This document shows, piece by piece, positions 1 to 7,539 of a stretch of 64,000 nucleotides of DNA. The notes below the pieces were generated by a model that was not told the origin of the DNA, searched no databases, and saw only the letters and a list, made by a program, of their open reading frames with translations. Source of the stretch: CAYHCE01 sp964355015 (GTDB lineage Bacteria > Cyanobacteriota > Cyanobacteriia > PCC-6307 > Cyanobiaceae); the NCBI GenBank assembly GCA_964355015.1, contig CAYHCE010000011.1, forward strand, positions 1 through 64,000. Direction: 5' to 3'. The stretch's first letter is position 1. Every line of letters begins with the position of its first letter. The translations under genes and the position numbers were made by a program.

Positions 1-161
1 CCTTGCGCTGTGAAGGGCGCATAGGGGTAGGGCCGCTTCACGAAGGAGAGGTGGTGCGGCTGCATCCTGGTGGCGATCACGCAGTTCTGCGCGAACGACA
101 ACATCGACACCAGCCCGGCCGCGGCGGGCGAGAGCCCCGCGATCGATCCAGGCGGCACCAC
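1..161 (-). CDS. Possible partial ORF running off the left edge
   Basis: Reading the minus strand from a GTG at 161, two bases after the permease stop, gives an open frame of about 53 codons to the window edge. It contains stretches such as QNCVIATRMQPHH and KRPYPYAPFTA. I do not recognise the product. A second minus-strand frame is also open here, which is common at this GC content, so coding status is unproven. Position immediately behind the permease would suit a co-transcribed gene. Confidence is low. Confidence 0.2.
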   Translation of the reverse strand, partial: MVPPGSIAGLSPAAAGLVSMLSFAQNCVIATRMQPHHLSFVKRPYPYAPFTAQ

Positions 162-163
162 GA

Positions 164-1045
164 TCAGCCGCCCCTGCCTCCATCGCCGCCGCTCACCCAC
201 ACCTCCAGGCCTTCGCCCAGGAAGGAGAGCCCCAGCACCAGCACGAACATCGCCAGGCCGGGGTAGAGGGCGGTCCACCAGATCCCGGTGGGCACCGCGG
301 TGAGCGCCTGCTGCAGATCGCCGCCCCACTCCGGGATCGATTCCGGCAGACCCAGGCCCAGGAAGCCCAGCCCGCCGAGCACCAGCACGGCGTCGGCAGC
401 ATTGAGGGTGAGCAGCACCGGCACCGAAACGATCACGTTGCGGAACAGATAGCGGCGCAGAATCCACAGCGGCCCCGCCCCCAGCGACTGGGCCGCCTCC
501 ACGTAGAGCTCCGCCTTCACCTGGGCCGTCTGGTTGCGCACCACCCGGAAGTACTGCGGCACGTACACCACGCAGAGGGCCGCTGCGGCATTGGGCAGCC
601 CCCGGCCCAGCAGAAAGGCCAGCACCACCGAGAGCAGCAGCACCGGCAGCGTGTAGAGCGTGTCCATGAGCAGCACCAGGATCCGGTCGAGCCAGCCGCC
701 CAGATAGCCGCTCAGCATCCCCAGCGGCACGCCGATCAGCAGGGCGGTCACCAGGGCCAGCAGCACCACCTGCAGGGCCACACCGCTGCCGGCCAGGGTG
801 CGCACGCACACATCCCGGCCGAGGCGGTCGGTGCCGCACCAGTGGCTCAGCGATGGCGTGGCGTAGATCGGATTCGCCAGGCCGGTGTTGGGGTCGGCCA
901 GCAGCCCGGTGTGAATCAGCAACGGGGTGAGCAGCGCGATCAGGCCGTAGGCCAGCACGATCAGCAGCCCCCAGCGCGCCATCCGGCCCGAGAGATCGGT
1001 GGGACGCCAGCGGCGCAGCAGCCCGGAGCGCGGCAGGGTGGTCAT
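164..1045 (-). CDS. ABC transporter permease, DppC/OppC (peptide/nickel) type
   Basis: Inner-membrane permease subunit of a peptide/nickel-type ABC importer, about 293 aa. Hydrophobic segments include the N-terminal WGLLIVLAYGLIALL and several further helices; HWCGTDRLGRDV is the N-terminal signature of DppC-type permeases, and a GLGFLGLGLPESIPEWG stretch marks the C-terminal half. The ATG at 1045 fits the family N-terminus; an upstream start at 1162 would add a non-family extension and overlap the tacA operator. No ATPase, partner permease or binding protein is visible, so the substrate cannot be named. Its 3' end is repeated, with an internal deletion, at 9140-9427. Confidence 0.8.
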   Translation of the reverse strand: MTTLPRSGLLRRWRPTDLSGRMARWGLLIVLAYGLIALLTPLLIHTGLLADPNTGLANPIYATPSLSHWCGTDRLGRDVCVRTLAGSGVALQVVLLALVTALLIGVPLGMLSGYLGGWLDRILVLLMDTLYTLPVLLLSVVLAFLLGRGLPNAAAALCVVYVPQYFRVVRNQTAQVKAELYVEAAQSLGAGPLWILRRYLFRNVIVSVPVLLTLNAADAVLVLGGLGFLGLGLPESIPEWGGDLQQALTAVPTGIWWTALYPGLAMFVLVLGLSFLGEGLEVWVSGGDGGRGG

Positions 1046-1153
1046 CGGCAGGCGGGCTGGGGCGGGGCCAGTCTGGGGCAGGAGCAGTGGACAGCAGCCC
1101 TCCTGATCGCCCGCCAGTCGTCCGGCAGGCGATCGGCCCGCAGCCGCCAGCAA

Positions 1154-1170
1154 TGTAGACAACGTCTACA
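1154..1170. promoter_or_regulatory. Palindromic operator upstream of tacAT
   Basis: A perfect inverted repeat with 7-bp arms, tgtagac and gtctaca, around a 3-bp centre, 29 bp before the antitoxin start. A further half-site tgtaga begins at 1180, lying between gcaagc (1174-1179) and its complement gcttgc (1187-1192). RHH antitoxins of the TacA type bind short palindromes in their own promoter, so this is the likely autoregulatory site. That role is an inference from position and symmetry. Confidence 0.6.
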
Positions 1171-1198
1171 ATTGCAAGCTGTAGAGGCTTGCCGGCCC

Positions 1199-1471
1199 AT
1201 GGCTGTTCCCCCGCGACTGAGCTGGAACCTGCGTGTCAGCGCTGAGGATCAGGATCTGATCGATCGGGCGGTGGCCGCCTCGGGCAAGAACCGCACCACC
1301 TTCGTGCTGGAGGCGGCCAGGCGGTCTGCGTACGAAACCCTGGTGGAGCAGACCTGGCTGCAGGTGGCCCCAGAGCGGCTGAGCGCGTTCCTGGAATGCC
1401 TGGATGCCCCTCCACAGCCCAATCCGCGCCTCCGCAAAACCCTGGCAGCCGTGGCTCCCTGGCAGGAGTGA
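1199..1471 (+). CDS. tacA: TacA-like RHH antitoxin (DUF1778)
   Basis: 90-aa protein with a ribbon-helix-helix N-terminus (RLSWNLRVSAEDQDLIDRAV, then SGKNRTTFVLEAA), the pattern of DUF1778/TacA antitoxins. The C-terminal half (about residues 55-90) would wrap the acetyltransferase toxin. The family neutralises a GNAT toxin and represses the operon through DNA binding. The stop codon overlaps the downstream toxin start as GTGA, giving translational coupling. The palindrome at 1154-1170 is the likely target of the RHH domain. The ATG at 1199 places the RHH at the very N-terminus, as expected. Confidence 0.8.
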   Translation: MAVPPRLSWNLRVSAEDQDLIDRAVAASGKNRTTFVLEAARRSAYETLVEQTWLQVAPERLSAFLECLDAPPQPNPRLRKTLAAVAPWQE

Positions 1472-1968
1472 GTCGTCTCTTTCCCCCCGAGCCCCTGGGG
1501 GATCAACACCAGCTCGCCCTGTTCGAGTGCGGCGACCCCGAACTGGATGGGTGGCTCAGGCAGAAGGCGCTGGGGAACCAGCGCAGTGGTGCCACCCGGA
1601 CCTTCGTGGTTTGCCGTCAAGGCCAGGAGGTGGTGGGATTTGTTTCCCTGGCCTCGGGTGGTGTGGAGGCCAGCCTCACGCCAGGGTGCTTCCGCCGCAA
1701 CATGCCTGACCCCATCCCCGTCGTGATCCTGGCCAGGCTTGCGGTGGACCGCAGCGTTCAGGGGAAAGGACTGGCGCGGTCGCTGGTGGCAGACGCCTGC
1801 CGGCGTGTGCTGCGGGCGAGCGACCAGATCGGGGTCAGGGGTCTGCTGGTGCACGCGGCCAGCAAGGAAGCCCGGGATCTCTACCTTCATCTGGGCTTTG
1901 ACCCTTCCCCGCTCGACCCCATGGTGCTGATGCTGCGGTTGGCCGATCTGAAAGCCGTTCTCGGTTGA
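1468..1968 (+). CDS. tacT: TacT-like GNAT acetyltransferase toxin
   Basis: 166-aa GNAT-fold protein. Family members acetylate the amino group of aminoacyl-tRNAs and block translation. Visible marks are the N-terminal PPEPLGDQHQLALFECGDPELDGWL typical of TacT-type toxins, the acetyl-CoA-binding motif A (LARLAVDRSVQGKGLA, with the Q-x-x-G-x-G/A core), and a late tyrosine in DLYLHLGF in the position of the catalytic Tyr. The GTG at 1468 overlaps the antitoxin TGA, is preceded by ggcagga, and gives the usual family length; an ATG at 1396 would lie inside tacA. Confidence 0.8.
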   Translation: MSRLFPPEPLGDQHQLALFECGDPELDGWLRQKALGNQRSGATRTFVVCRQGQEVVGFVSLASGGVEASLTPGCFRRNMPDPIPVVILARLAVDRSVQGKGLARSLVADACRRVLRASDQIGVRGLLVHAASKEARDLYLHLGFDPSPLDPMVLMLRLADLKAVLG

Positions 1969-2024
1969 ACAGTTCGGCGCAGATGCCGAGGTCAGCCAGC
2001 TGATGGGAGCCTGATCGGCCGCCC

Positions 2025-2399
2025 ATGGGCCTGCTGCTCGATACCCAGGTTCTGATCTGGTGGCTGCTGGGCGATCAGCGTCTGCGGGCGGATACCCGGG
2101 AGCTGATGATCACGCACGCCTGCGTGTTGTCGGTGGCGAGCGTGTGGGAGGTGGCGATCAAGCATCGCCTGAGCAAGCTGCCGCTGGATCCGGTCACCTT
2201 TCGCGTTGGCAGTCTCAGGGCCGGCACCCGGTTGCTGCCGATCAGCGATGCCCATGTGATCGAGACAGGCCAACTTCCCAGGATTCACCACGACCCCATC
2301 GACCGGCTCCTGATCGCCCAGGCGCGACTTGAGGGACTGATGGCCGTTTCCTCGGACGCCAACTGGCAGGGCTACAGCGTGGCTCTGCATCGCGCCTGA
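2025..2399 (+). CDS. PIN-domain ribonuclease toxin (VapC family), no intact antitoxin
   Basis: 124-aa PIN domain: D6 in MGLLLDTQ, E in VWEVAIKH near residue 43, D in HHDPIDRLLIAQA near 93 and D in SSDANW near 113 form the acidic Mg2+ site of VapC-type RNases. The length and motif set match complete PIN toxins. No antitoxin gene precedes it: tacT ends at 1968 and only 56 bp remain. That gap ends in a frame reading QFGADAEVSQLMGA-stop, which could be the tail of a lost antitoxin. The IS256-type element begins 50 bp downstream. Confidence 0.75.
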   Translation: MGLLLDTQVLIWWLLGDQRLRADTRELMITHACVLSVASVWEVAIKHRLSKLPLDPVTFRVGSLRAGTRLLPISDAHVIETGQLPRIHHDPIDRLLIAQARLEGLMAVSSDANWQGYSVALHRA

Positions 2400-2448
2400 T
2401 GCTGGCCCGACTTCCAGTCCCTCAGGCTCCCCTCGGTAGCGCCCCTTG

Positions 2449-4012
2449 AAGTGGTGTAACTCAGGAGGTCCTGTGACCCTGTCTGCAGGGTGAACAGGTG
2501 CAGCCAGAGGATGACTGCTGAGGAGCTGATTGTGCAGCCCCATTCAATCACTATGAACCCTGATCGCTGAATGTGCAACTCAGCGATCGGGAGACTTTGT
2601 GTTGATCGAGGGTGGAGCTGGTGCGTTTCAGCTGATGGTTGCCGCAGCTGGATCAGCATCGGTGAGCTCCAGCGGCTCCTCTGGCTCCGGGATCTTGGCC
2701 ATGCTGGCCTCGGAGAAGAAGCGCCTGCGCTCGAGCTGCCATTCCTCCTGCTGCTCCAGCAGCTGGCTGCCCACCAGCCGGATGATGGCTGGGTCGTTGG
2801 GGAAGATGCCGACCACGTTGGTGCGGCGCTTGATCTCCTTGTTGAGGCGCTCGAGCGGGTTGGTGCTCCATATCTTGCTCCAGTGCTCCTGGGGGAAGTG
2901 GAGGAACGCCAGCACGTCATCACGAGCGGCCTCCATCACCGGCACGGCGGTGGGGAACTGCTTGCGCAGCATCGCGGTGACCCGCTGCCAGTGGCCCCGC
3001 ACCTGATCAGGCGCCTGGATCACAAACACGGCTTTGATCGCTGCTGCCACCATGTCCTGGCCGGCCTTTGGCACGTGGGACAGCAGGTTGCGCAGGAAGT
3101 GCACCCGGCACCTTTGCCAGGAGCAGCCCTGGAACATGCGCTTGATCGCCGCCGTCAGCCCCAGGTGCGCATCGGAGATCACCAGCCGGGTTCCCTCCAG
3201 GCCCCGCTCTTTGAGCGAGCCCATGAACTGACGCCAGAAGCCCTCGGCCTCGCTGTCGCCCACGGCGATGCCAAGCACCTCGCGGTAGCCCAGGGCGTTG
3301 ATGCCGATCGCCACCACCACCGCCCGCGACACCACCTGCAGGTTGCGGCCCAGCCTCCCGTGGAGGTACGTCGCATCGAGGTAGACGTACGGGAAGCGAG
3401 CGTGATCCAGTGGCCGCTGCAGAAAGGCTTTCACCTGCTCGCCTGTGCCCCTGGCAGATGCGGCTCACCTCTGATTTGGAGATGCCGGTGCTGCTGCCCA
3501 GCGCCTCCACCAGGGCATCGACCTTCCGGGTGGAGATGCCGCCGGTGTAGGCCTCCATCACCACGGCATAGAGAGCCTTGTCGACCCTGCGGCGTGGTTC
3601 GAGCCAGTTGGGGAAGAAGCTTCCCTGGCGCAGCTTTGGGATGGCCAGAGACAGGTCGCCCACCTGGGTGGTGAGCAGCCGCTCTCTGTAGCCGTTGCGG
3701 TGGGTGGCCCGCTCGTCGGGGCAGCGCTCGTGCCGCTGGGCGCCGATGACCGCGGAAACCTCCGCCTCAAGCAGGTCCTGGAATCCACGGCTCACGATCT
3801 CGGGGATCAAGGCGCCAGCAGTGGTGCCCTCCATGAGCTGACACAGCTCGGAGGCGCCACTATGGATGAGGGTCATGGTCTGTGATCACGGTGGGTGGGA
3901 GTTCTCCAACCAGGGTCACAGACCGGCCCACCTCTTGCCACGACTGACGTTGGAGGAGCTGAGCCGTCAGCACCGGCTACGCCGGTGCTGCTCCTCCTGA
4001 GTTACACCACTT
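2449..4012. mobile_element. IS256-family insertion sequence with 20-bp terminal inverted repeats
   Basis: The stretch is bounded by perfect 20-bp inverted repeats (2449-2468 and 3993-4012) reading aagtggtgtaactcaggagg inward. Between them lies one minus-strand mutator/IS256-type transposase, split by a frameshift. Length is 1564 bp, slightly long for the family. I see no matching 8-9 bp direct repeat next to the two ends, so either the copy has recombined or the duplication has decayed. A small hairpin (caccggc/gccggtg) lies at 3971-3987 just inside the right end. Confidence 0.8.
2628..3876 (-). pseudogene. IS256-family (mutator) transposase, frameshifted
   Basis: DDE transposase in two frames. 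The first (3876 down to about 3450) carries the N-terminal part through GISKSEVSRIC. The second resumes as GTGEQVKAFLQRPLDHARFPYV and runs to 2628. Catalytic residues are present: D in YLDATY, D in VISDAHLGL and E in TNPLERLNKEIKRR. The frame changes around 3443-3455, near a CCCC tract, and can be repaired by a single-base change. No programmed slippage is usual in this family, so this is more likely an inactivating mutation or an assembly error than a recoding site. Confidence 0.8.
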
Positions 4013-4339
4013 GCTGGGACGCTGCTGGAGCGCCTGAATGCGCTCTTGCTGGCAAGACCCAAGGACACCGATCAGCTGGCATCAAGCTGCAGAGAGAAGA
4101 TAGTGAGAATATGCTGAAAGTTGCATTAAGCATCCCTTTATTCCAGCCCAATGAATGATTCACCAACGCCAGCCGATCCCAGGCAAGGGATCGCGAAGAA
4201 CTGGGAAAACGCTTGCCGTGCAATGGATCTCAGATAGTGCCACCTGGCGGATTGCAGATGCATTCTCAGGGTGAACACGGATGGCGAAGCAGGGGTCGCG
4301 GGGATAATCTGTAATTGTTATCGCCTATTTCATAGTACA
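4013..4339. other. Intergenic stretch between IS256 element and pilin
   Basis: No supported gene here. The sequence is noticeably more AT-rich than its surroundings from about 4080 onward. Its last 60 bases (ggataatctgtaattg and following) probably carry the pilin promoter, but I cannot place a convincing -35/-10 pair. An in-frame upstream start for the pilin at 4271 was not used because it would add a non-pilin extension. Confidence 0.4.
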
Positions 4340-4771
4340 ATGCGTACGACGATCCAACTTGAGTTGCTCCGCAAGCTCCGCGAGAAGAAGGGAATGGCCA
4401 AGGGCTTCACCCTGGTGGAGCTGATGATCGTGGTGGCCGTGATCGGCATTCTTTCGGCTGTAGCCCTGCCTCAATATCTGCAAGCCCGCAACGCAGCTGC
4501 TGCCGGAGCCACCATTGGCGAAGCACTAGGGCTTGCCAAGGAATGCGCAACCTTTGCAGCTTCCGACGTAGGCGCCCCACCCGCAGCTCCAGGGAGCGCG
4601 AACATTGCTGTGACTACCCCATGCACTACTGCTGGTGGTGTATACGATGCCACTTGGACAGCTGGGCCAGTGGGAATCCGCTGCTTGGGGGCATCATCAA
4701 TTGCTACGAACTCCAAAGCAACGATTACGGTTACCGATGCTGGAGTAATCACCTGCGCCCTAACGCCCTAA
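4340..4771 (+). CDS. Type IV major-pilin-like prepilin
   Basis: 143-aa prepilin. Prepilin peptidase would cut after G22 in MAKG|FTLVELMIVV, leaving Glu at mature position 5 and a hydrophobic helix (VVAVIGILSAVALPQ) typical of type IV pilins. The short globular part has four cysteines (KECA, TPCT, IRCL, ITCA), the last pair resembling a D-region loop. The ATG at 4340 gives a 22-residue basic leader; a second ATG at residue 19 would give a class-typical MAKG leader. It stands alone between insertion sequences, with lower GC than the pilin operons at 12-19 kb, which may point to separate acquisition. Confidence 0.85.
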   Translation: MRTTIQLELLRKLREKKGMAKGFTLVELMIVVAVIGILSAVALPQYLQARNAAAAGATIGEALGLAKECATFAASDVGAPPAAPGSANIAVTTPCTTAGGVYDATWTAGPVGIRCLGASSIATNSKATITVTDAGVITCALTP

Positions 4772-4795
4772 CCTAACCGAGCATACAAACCAAAT

Positions 4796-4829
4796 AGGGT
4801 AGTCGTAACTTTAATGTCGCTACCCTTTA
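4796..4829 (+). terminator. Possible terminator after the pilin
   Basis: Inverted repeat agggtag (4796-4802) / ctaccct (4820-4826) with a 17-nt loop, followed by only a short T stretch, 25 bp after the pilin stop. Weak by intrinsic-terminator standards, but it is the only candidate close to the gene. Confidence 0.35.
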
Positions 4830-4907
4830 ACCATTATACTCACGCAAGGCTTAAGGGTACCTCGAAATATTGAAATAGGCAAGCCACCACCTCTCCAGGC
4901 ACAAGGC

Positions 4908-4945
4908 AATATCCTGCCCAAGTGGATCTGCTTAGGCAGGATATT
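4908..4945. repeat. 11-bp-arm inverted repeat between pilin and IS5 remnant
   Basis: Perfect arms aatatcctgcc (4908-4918) and ggcaggatatt (4935-4945) around a 16-nt loop, followed by ttctga. It could be a second terminator for the pilin transcript or part of the end of the old IS5-type element, whose transposase stops at 4986. Confidence 0.45.
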
Positions 4946-4985
4946 TCTGACTACAAGACGGCTTGACAACCCAGCAGTCGAATGA

Positions 4986-5140
4986 TCAGGCAGCCAGCAC
5001 TTTCCTTGAGGAGCAGTGCAGGTAACGCAGGAAATTGTAAGTCAGATTTCGCAGTCCCCACCAGGCTTTCTCTCTGGCCAATCCAATCCGCCTTGTCAGT
5101 TTTCCGCGCATGCCGGTTGTGATTGCACCGAAGATGTGCT
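4986..5140 (-). pseudogene. IS5-family transposase remnant, C-terminal part
   Basis: Minus-strand frame reading QHIFGAITTGMRGK, then RRIGLAREKAWWGLRNLTYN, ending at a stop at 4986-4988. This is the C-terminal segment of an IS5-family DDE transposase. It is the continuation of the fragment at 6852-7375; the two were parted by the IS66-type element. Joining them across one copy of the 8-bp target duplication (gatgtgct) restores the reading VEHI-FGAI. Confidence 0.8.
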
Positions 5141-6851
5141 GTACCCATTCAGGGGTCGGGACAGCTCGGAGCGAACATCGCTAAGGCTAAGCCCTTGACT
5201 GCGGCGTGATTCCCGGTTGCATCTCAGGCAGAGATTGCCTGAGATGACTACTCCTCCTGCCGGGATTTCAGAAGCGGACTGGTTGGCATGGCCGACCAGT
5301 GCCCGTTTTCTGATCGTGCATCAACAGCAGGAGATTCAAGTGCTGCGCCTGGAGAACGAACAGCTCCGAGCGCAACTCACCGCCCTGGCGACGGAACTTG
5401 CCAGCCTGCGCGAGCGGATCGGCCGAACGTCTCGCAACTCTTCCAAACCACCCTCCAGCGACGGGCAGGGTTTCAAGCAGCCCGAACGCCGCAGAGGCAG
5501 TGGCCGCAAGCGGGGCGGCCAGCAGGGTCATCCCGTTAGTGGGCCGGAGCTGCTGCCAATCGAGCGTGTCGACGAGGTGGTGGATCACTACCCGGATGCC
5601 TGCCGCCGCTGCGGCACCCTGCTGCAGGGAGACGACCTTGAGCCGCTGCGTCACCAGGTGATTGAGATTCCACCGATCACGCCACTGGTGATCGAGCATC
5701 GCCTGCATCGCCTGGTTTGCCCCTGCTGCTCCACCAGCACCTGCGCCCCGTTGCCGGCCGATGTGGAGCTCAGCCGCTACGGGCCACGCCTCAGTGCTCC
5801 GGTGGGGCTACTGCGCAGTGCCTTCCCGTTGAGTTTCAGCAAAACCCAGGCGCTGCTGGATCAGCTGCTGGGGATGGAGATCAGCCGCGGCGCGATCGCG
5901 GCGATCCGCCAGCGGCTGAGTGCAGCCCTGGACCTGCCGATGGCAGAAGCACTGCAGGCGGCGCGGCAGCAGCCGGTGGTCTTCGTGGATGAAACCGGTG
6001 CTCCCACAGGCAACGCTGACGGTGGTAACCCTGATAGTCGTCGCGGTTGGCAATGGGTCATGGTCACACCGGTGGTGACGGTGTTCCTGCAGGGCCTGAG
6101 CCGCTCAACGTCAGCGGCGATCGAGCTGCTGGGCGATGCCTTTGGCGGCATTGTGGTGAGCGATCGCTTCTCCGCTTACAACCACCTGCCAACCCATCAA
6201 CGGCAGCTGTGCTGGGCGCACCTGATCCGTGATCTCACCGCTATCAGCGAACGCACAGGCGCCAGCGGTGAGATCGGTCTGGAGTTTTTGGCCCTGCAGC
6301 AGCAGCTGTTTGAGCAGTGGCACCAGAGGAAGGACGGAACGATCGAGTGGCCGCAGCTGCAGCAACGCTGCCAGCCGATTCGCCAATCGTTTGAGGCCAC
6401 GCTGCAGCGCGCAGTGGATCTGGGCTGCGAGCGGGGTGAGCGAACTCCGTGGGCCCAGACGGTGCGCACCTGCCGGCAGCTGGTGCAACGACGAGAAGCC
6501 CTGTGGACCATCCTGGAGAAGGAAGGGATCGAGCCCACCAACAACGCCGCCGAGCGTGCCCTGCGCCAGTCAGTCATCCAGCGCAAGATCAGTCATGGCG
6601 TCCAGTCCGCCAGCGGTGACGTTTGCCGCAACCGCCTGCTCACGGCCACGACAACCCTCAGCAGCAGGGTCGGGATGTGTGGGAGTTCCTGGAGCAAGTC
6701 TGGATCGCCCATCACCGCGGTGGCGTGATGCCCTCACTGCTGCCGGATCGCTGAGGCAGGAATCCGTGGAAGCAGGAAACGATGGCTCCGCTTTGAGGAG
6801 TCATCGGCTGAGAATTTGCGCGGCGGGCTGTCCCGCCCTTTGAACGGGTAC
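5141..6851. mobile_element. IS66-family insertion sequence, 1711 bp, with 8-bp target duplication
   Basis: Both ends are defined. Imperfect 24-bp inverted repeats start gtaccc at each tip (5141-5164 and 6851-6828 reversed; 20 of 24 positions agree). The element is flanked by direct repeats gatgtgct at 5133-5140 and 6852-6859, the 8-bp duplication typical of IS66. The host site is an IS5-family transposase gene. Only a TnpC-type gene is present; the TnpA/TnpB accessory genes of larger IS66 elements are absent. Confidence 0.92.
5244..6754 (+). pseudogene. IS66-family transposase (TnpC), frameshifted near its end
   Basis: Domain order matches IS66 TnpC: a leucine-zipper-like N-terminus (about residues 30-60, LRLENEQLRAQL), a basic segment, a zinc finger (CRRCGTL then CPCCSTSTC), and a DDE core with FVDETG, VVSDRFSAY and an E in IEPTNNAAERALR. 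The intact frame runs to about 6660 and then reads through to a stop at 6726-6728. One frame over, the sequence gives QQGRDVWEFLEQVWIAHHRG and ends LLPDR at 6754, the proper family C-terminus. A frameshift in the cagcagcagg tract (6659-6668) therefore replaces about 30 C-terminal residues. The start MTTPPAG at 5244 is preferred to 5217. Confidence 0.85.
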
Positions 6852-7375
6852 GATGTGCTCAACCCTTGCCCGCACGCTTGATCGGGCCTTGTTCCGTTCC
6901 TTGGCCTCCTCGCTCAAGGGAGGGCAGCGTGAACCCTTCTCATGAATACGGCTCTCAAAACCTCAAAACCAGCCACTTCCAGTAGATCCTCATACCTCGC
7001 GCCTACGTAGCCGGAATCAGCCCAGACGAAGTCATCCCTGTTCTCAGGATCCAGCGCATGCGGGATCATCTGGCTGTCGTGAATGTTGGCTGGTGTAATG
7101 GCGAATCTGCGGATGAAGCCATGTTCGACATCAGTGCAGATGCTGTTCTTGTATCCGTATTGGCTGACGCCGTTCTTCTTGGCCGAGCGAGCATCAAGGT
7201 TCTTCTGCCGCAACCATTCTGGCCTGTCGGCCCATCCTCCTGGCAGCTGACCTCCTCTTGATGGCTTCGTTCTCAGGCCACGAGGTTCGCTGCTACTGCT
7301 TCGCAGAAGCCTTGCGGCTAGGGAACAGGGACCAGTGTGGCATCGATGACACCAGCAAACTTGTGTTCAAGGGAG
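6852..7375 (-). pseudogene. IS5-family transposase remnant, central and N-terminal part
   Basis: Minus strand, decayed. Recognisable pieces from the 5' side are VIDATLVPVP near 7350, NEAIKR near 7270, then LPGGWADRPEWLRQKNLDAR, AKKNGVSQYGYKNSICTDVE, TPANIHDSQM and DDFVWADSGYVG, which is IS5-type DDE sequence. Further on AGFE is followed, after a frame change near 6960, by SRIHEKGSRCPPLSEEA and ends at VEHI where the IS66 element interrupts. At least three frameshifts or stops make it non-functional. Its upstream edge is unclear and runs toward the methyltransferase. Confidence 0.75.
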
Positions 7376-7539
7376 TGGCCATCAGCCTCAACATCAAAGC
7401 CACCAAGCCTTTTCAAACTTCCCATTCCAGCAGCTCGGGCCACACAGGAATGGCCACGGAAAAGACCACGGATCCTCCCAGCATTGCGGCTTCAGCAGCC
7501 CAAACTGGCGATCAGCCCTCCCATGCCGGAATCTGTACC

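Noticed and set aside
2571..3674. 367-codon plus-strand frame over the IS256 element
   Set aside because: Antisense of the transposase, whose catalytic residues are readable on the minus strand.
7258..7539. N-terminal extension of the methyltransferase to 7258
   Set aside because: The first 120 bp coincide with decayed IS5 transposase on the other strand and do not resemble the methyltransferase family.
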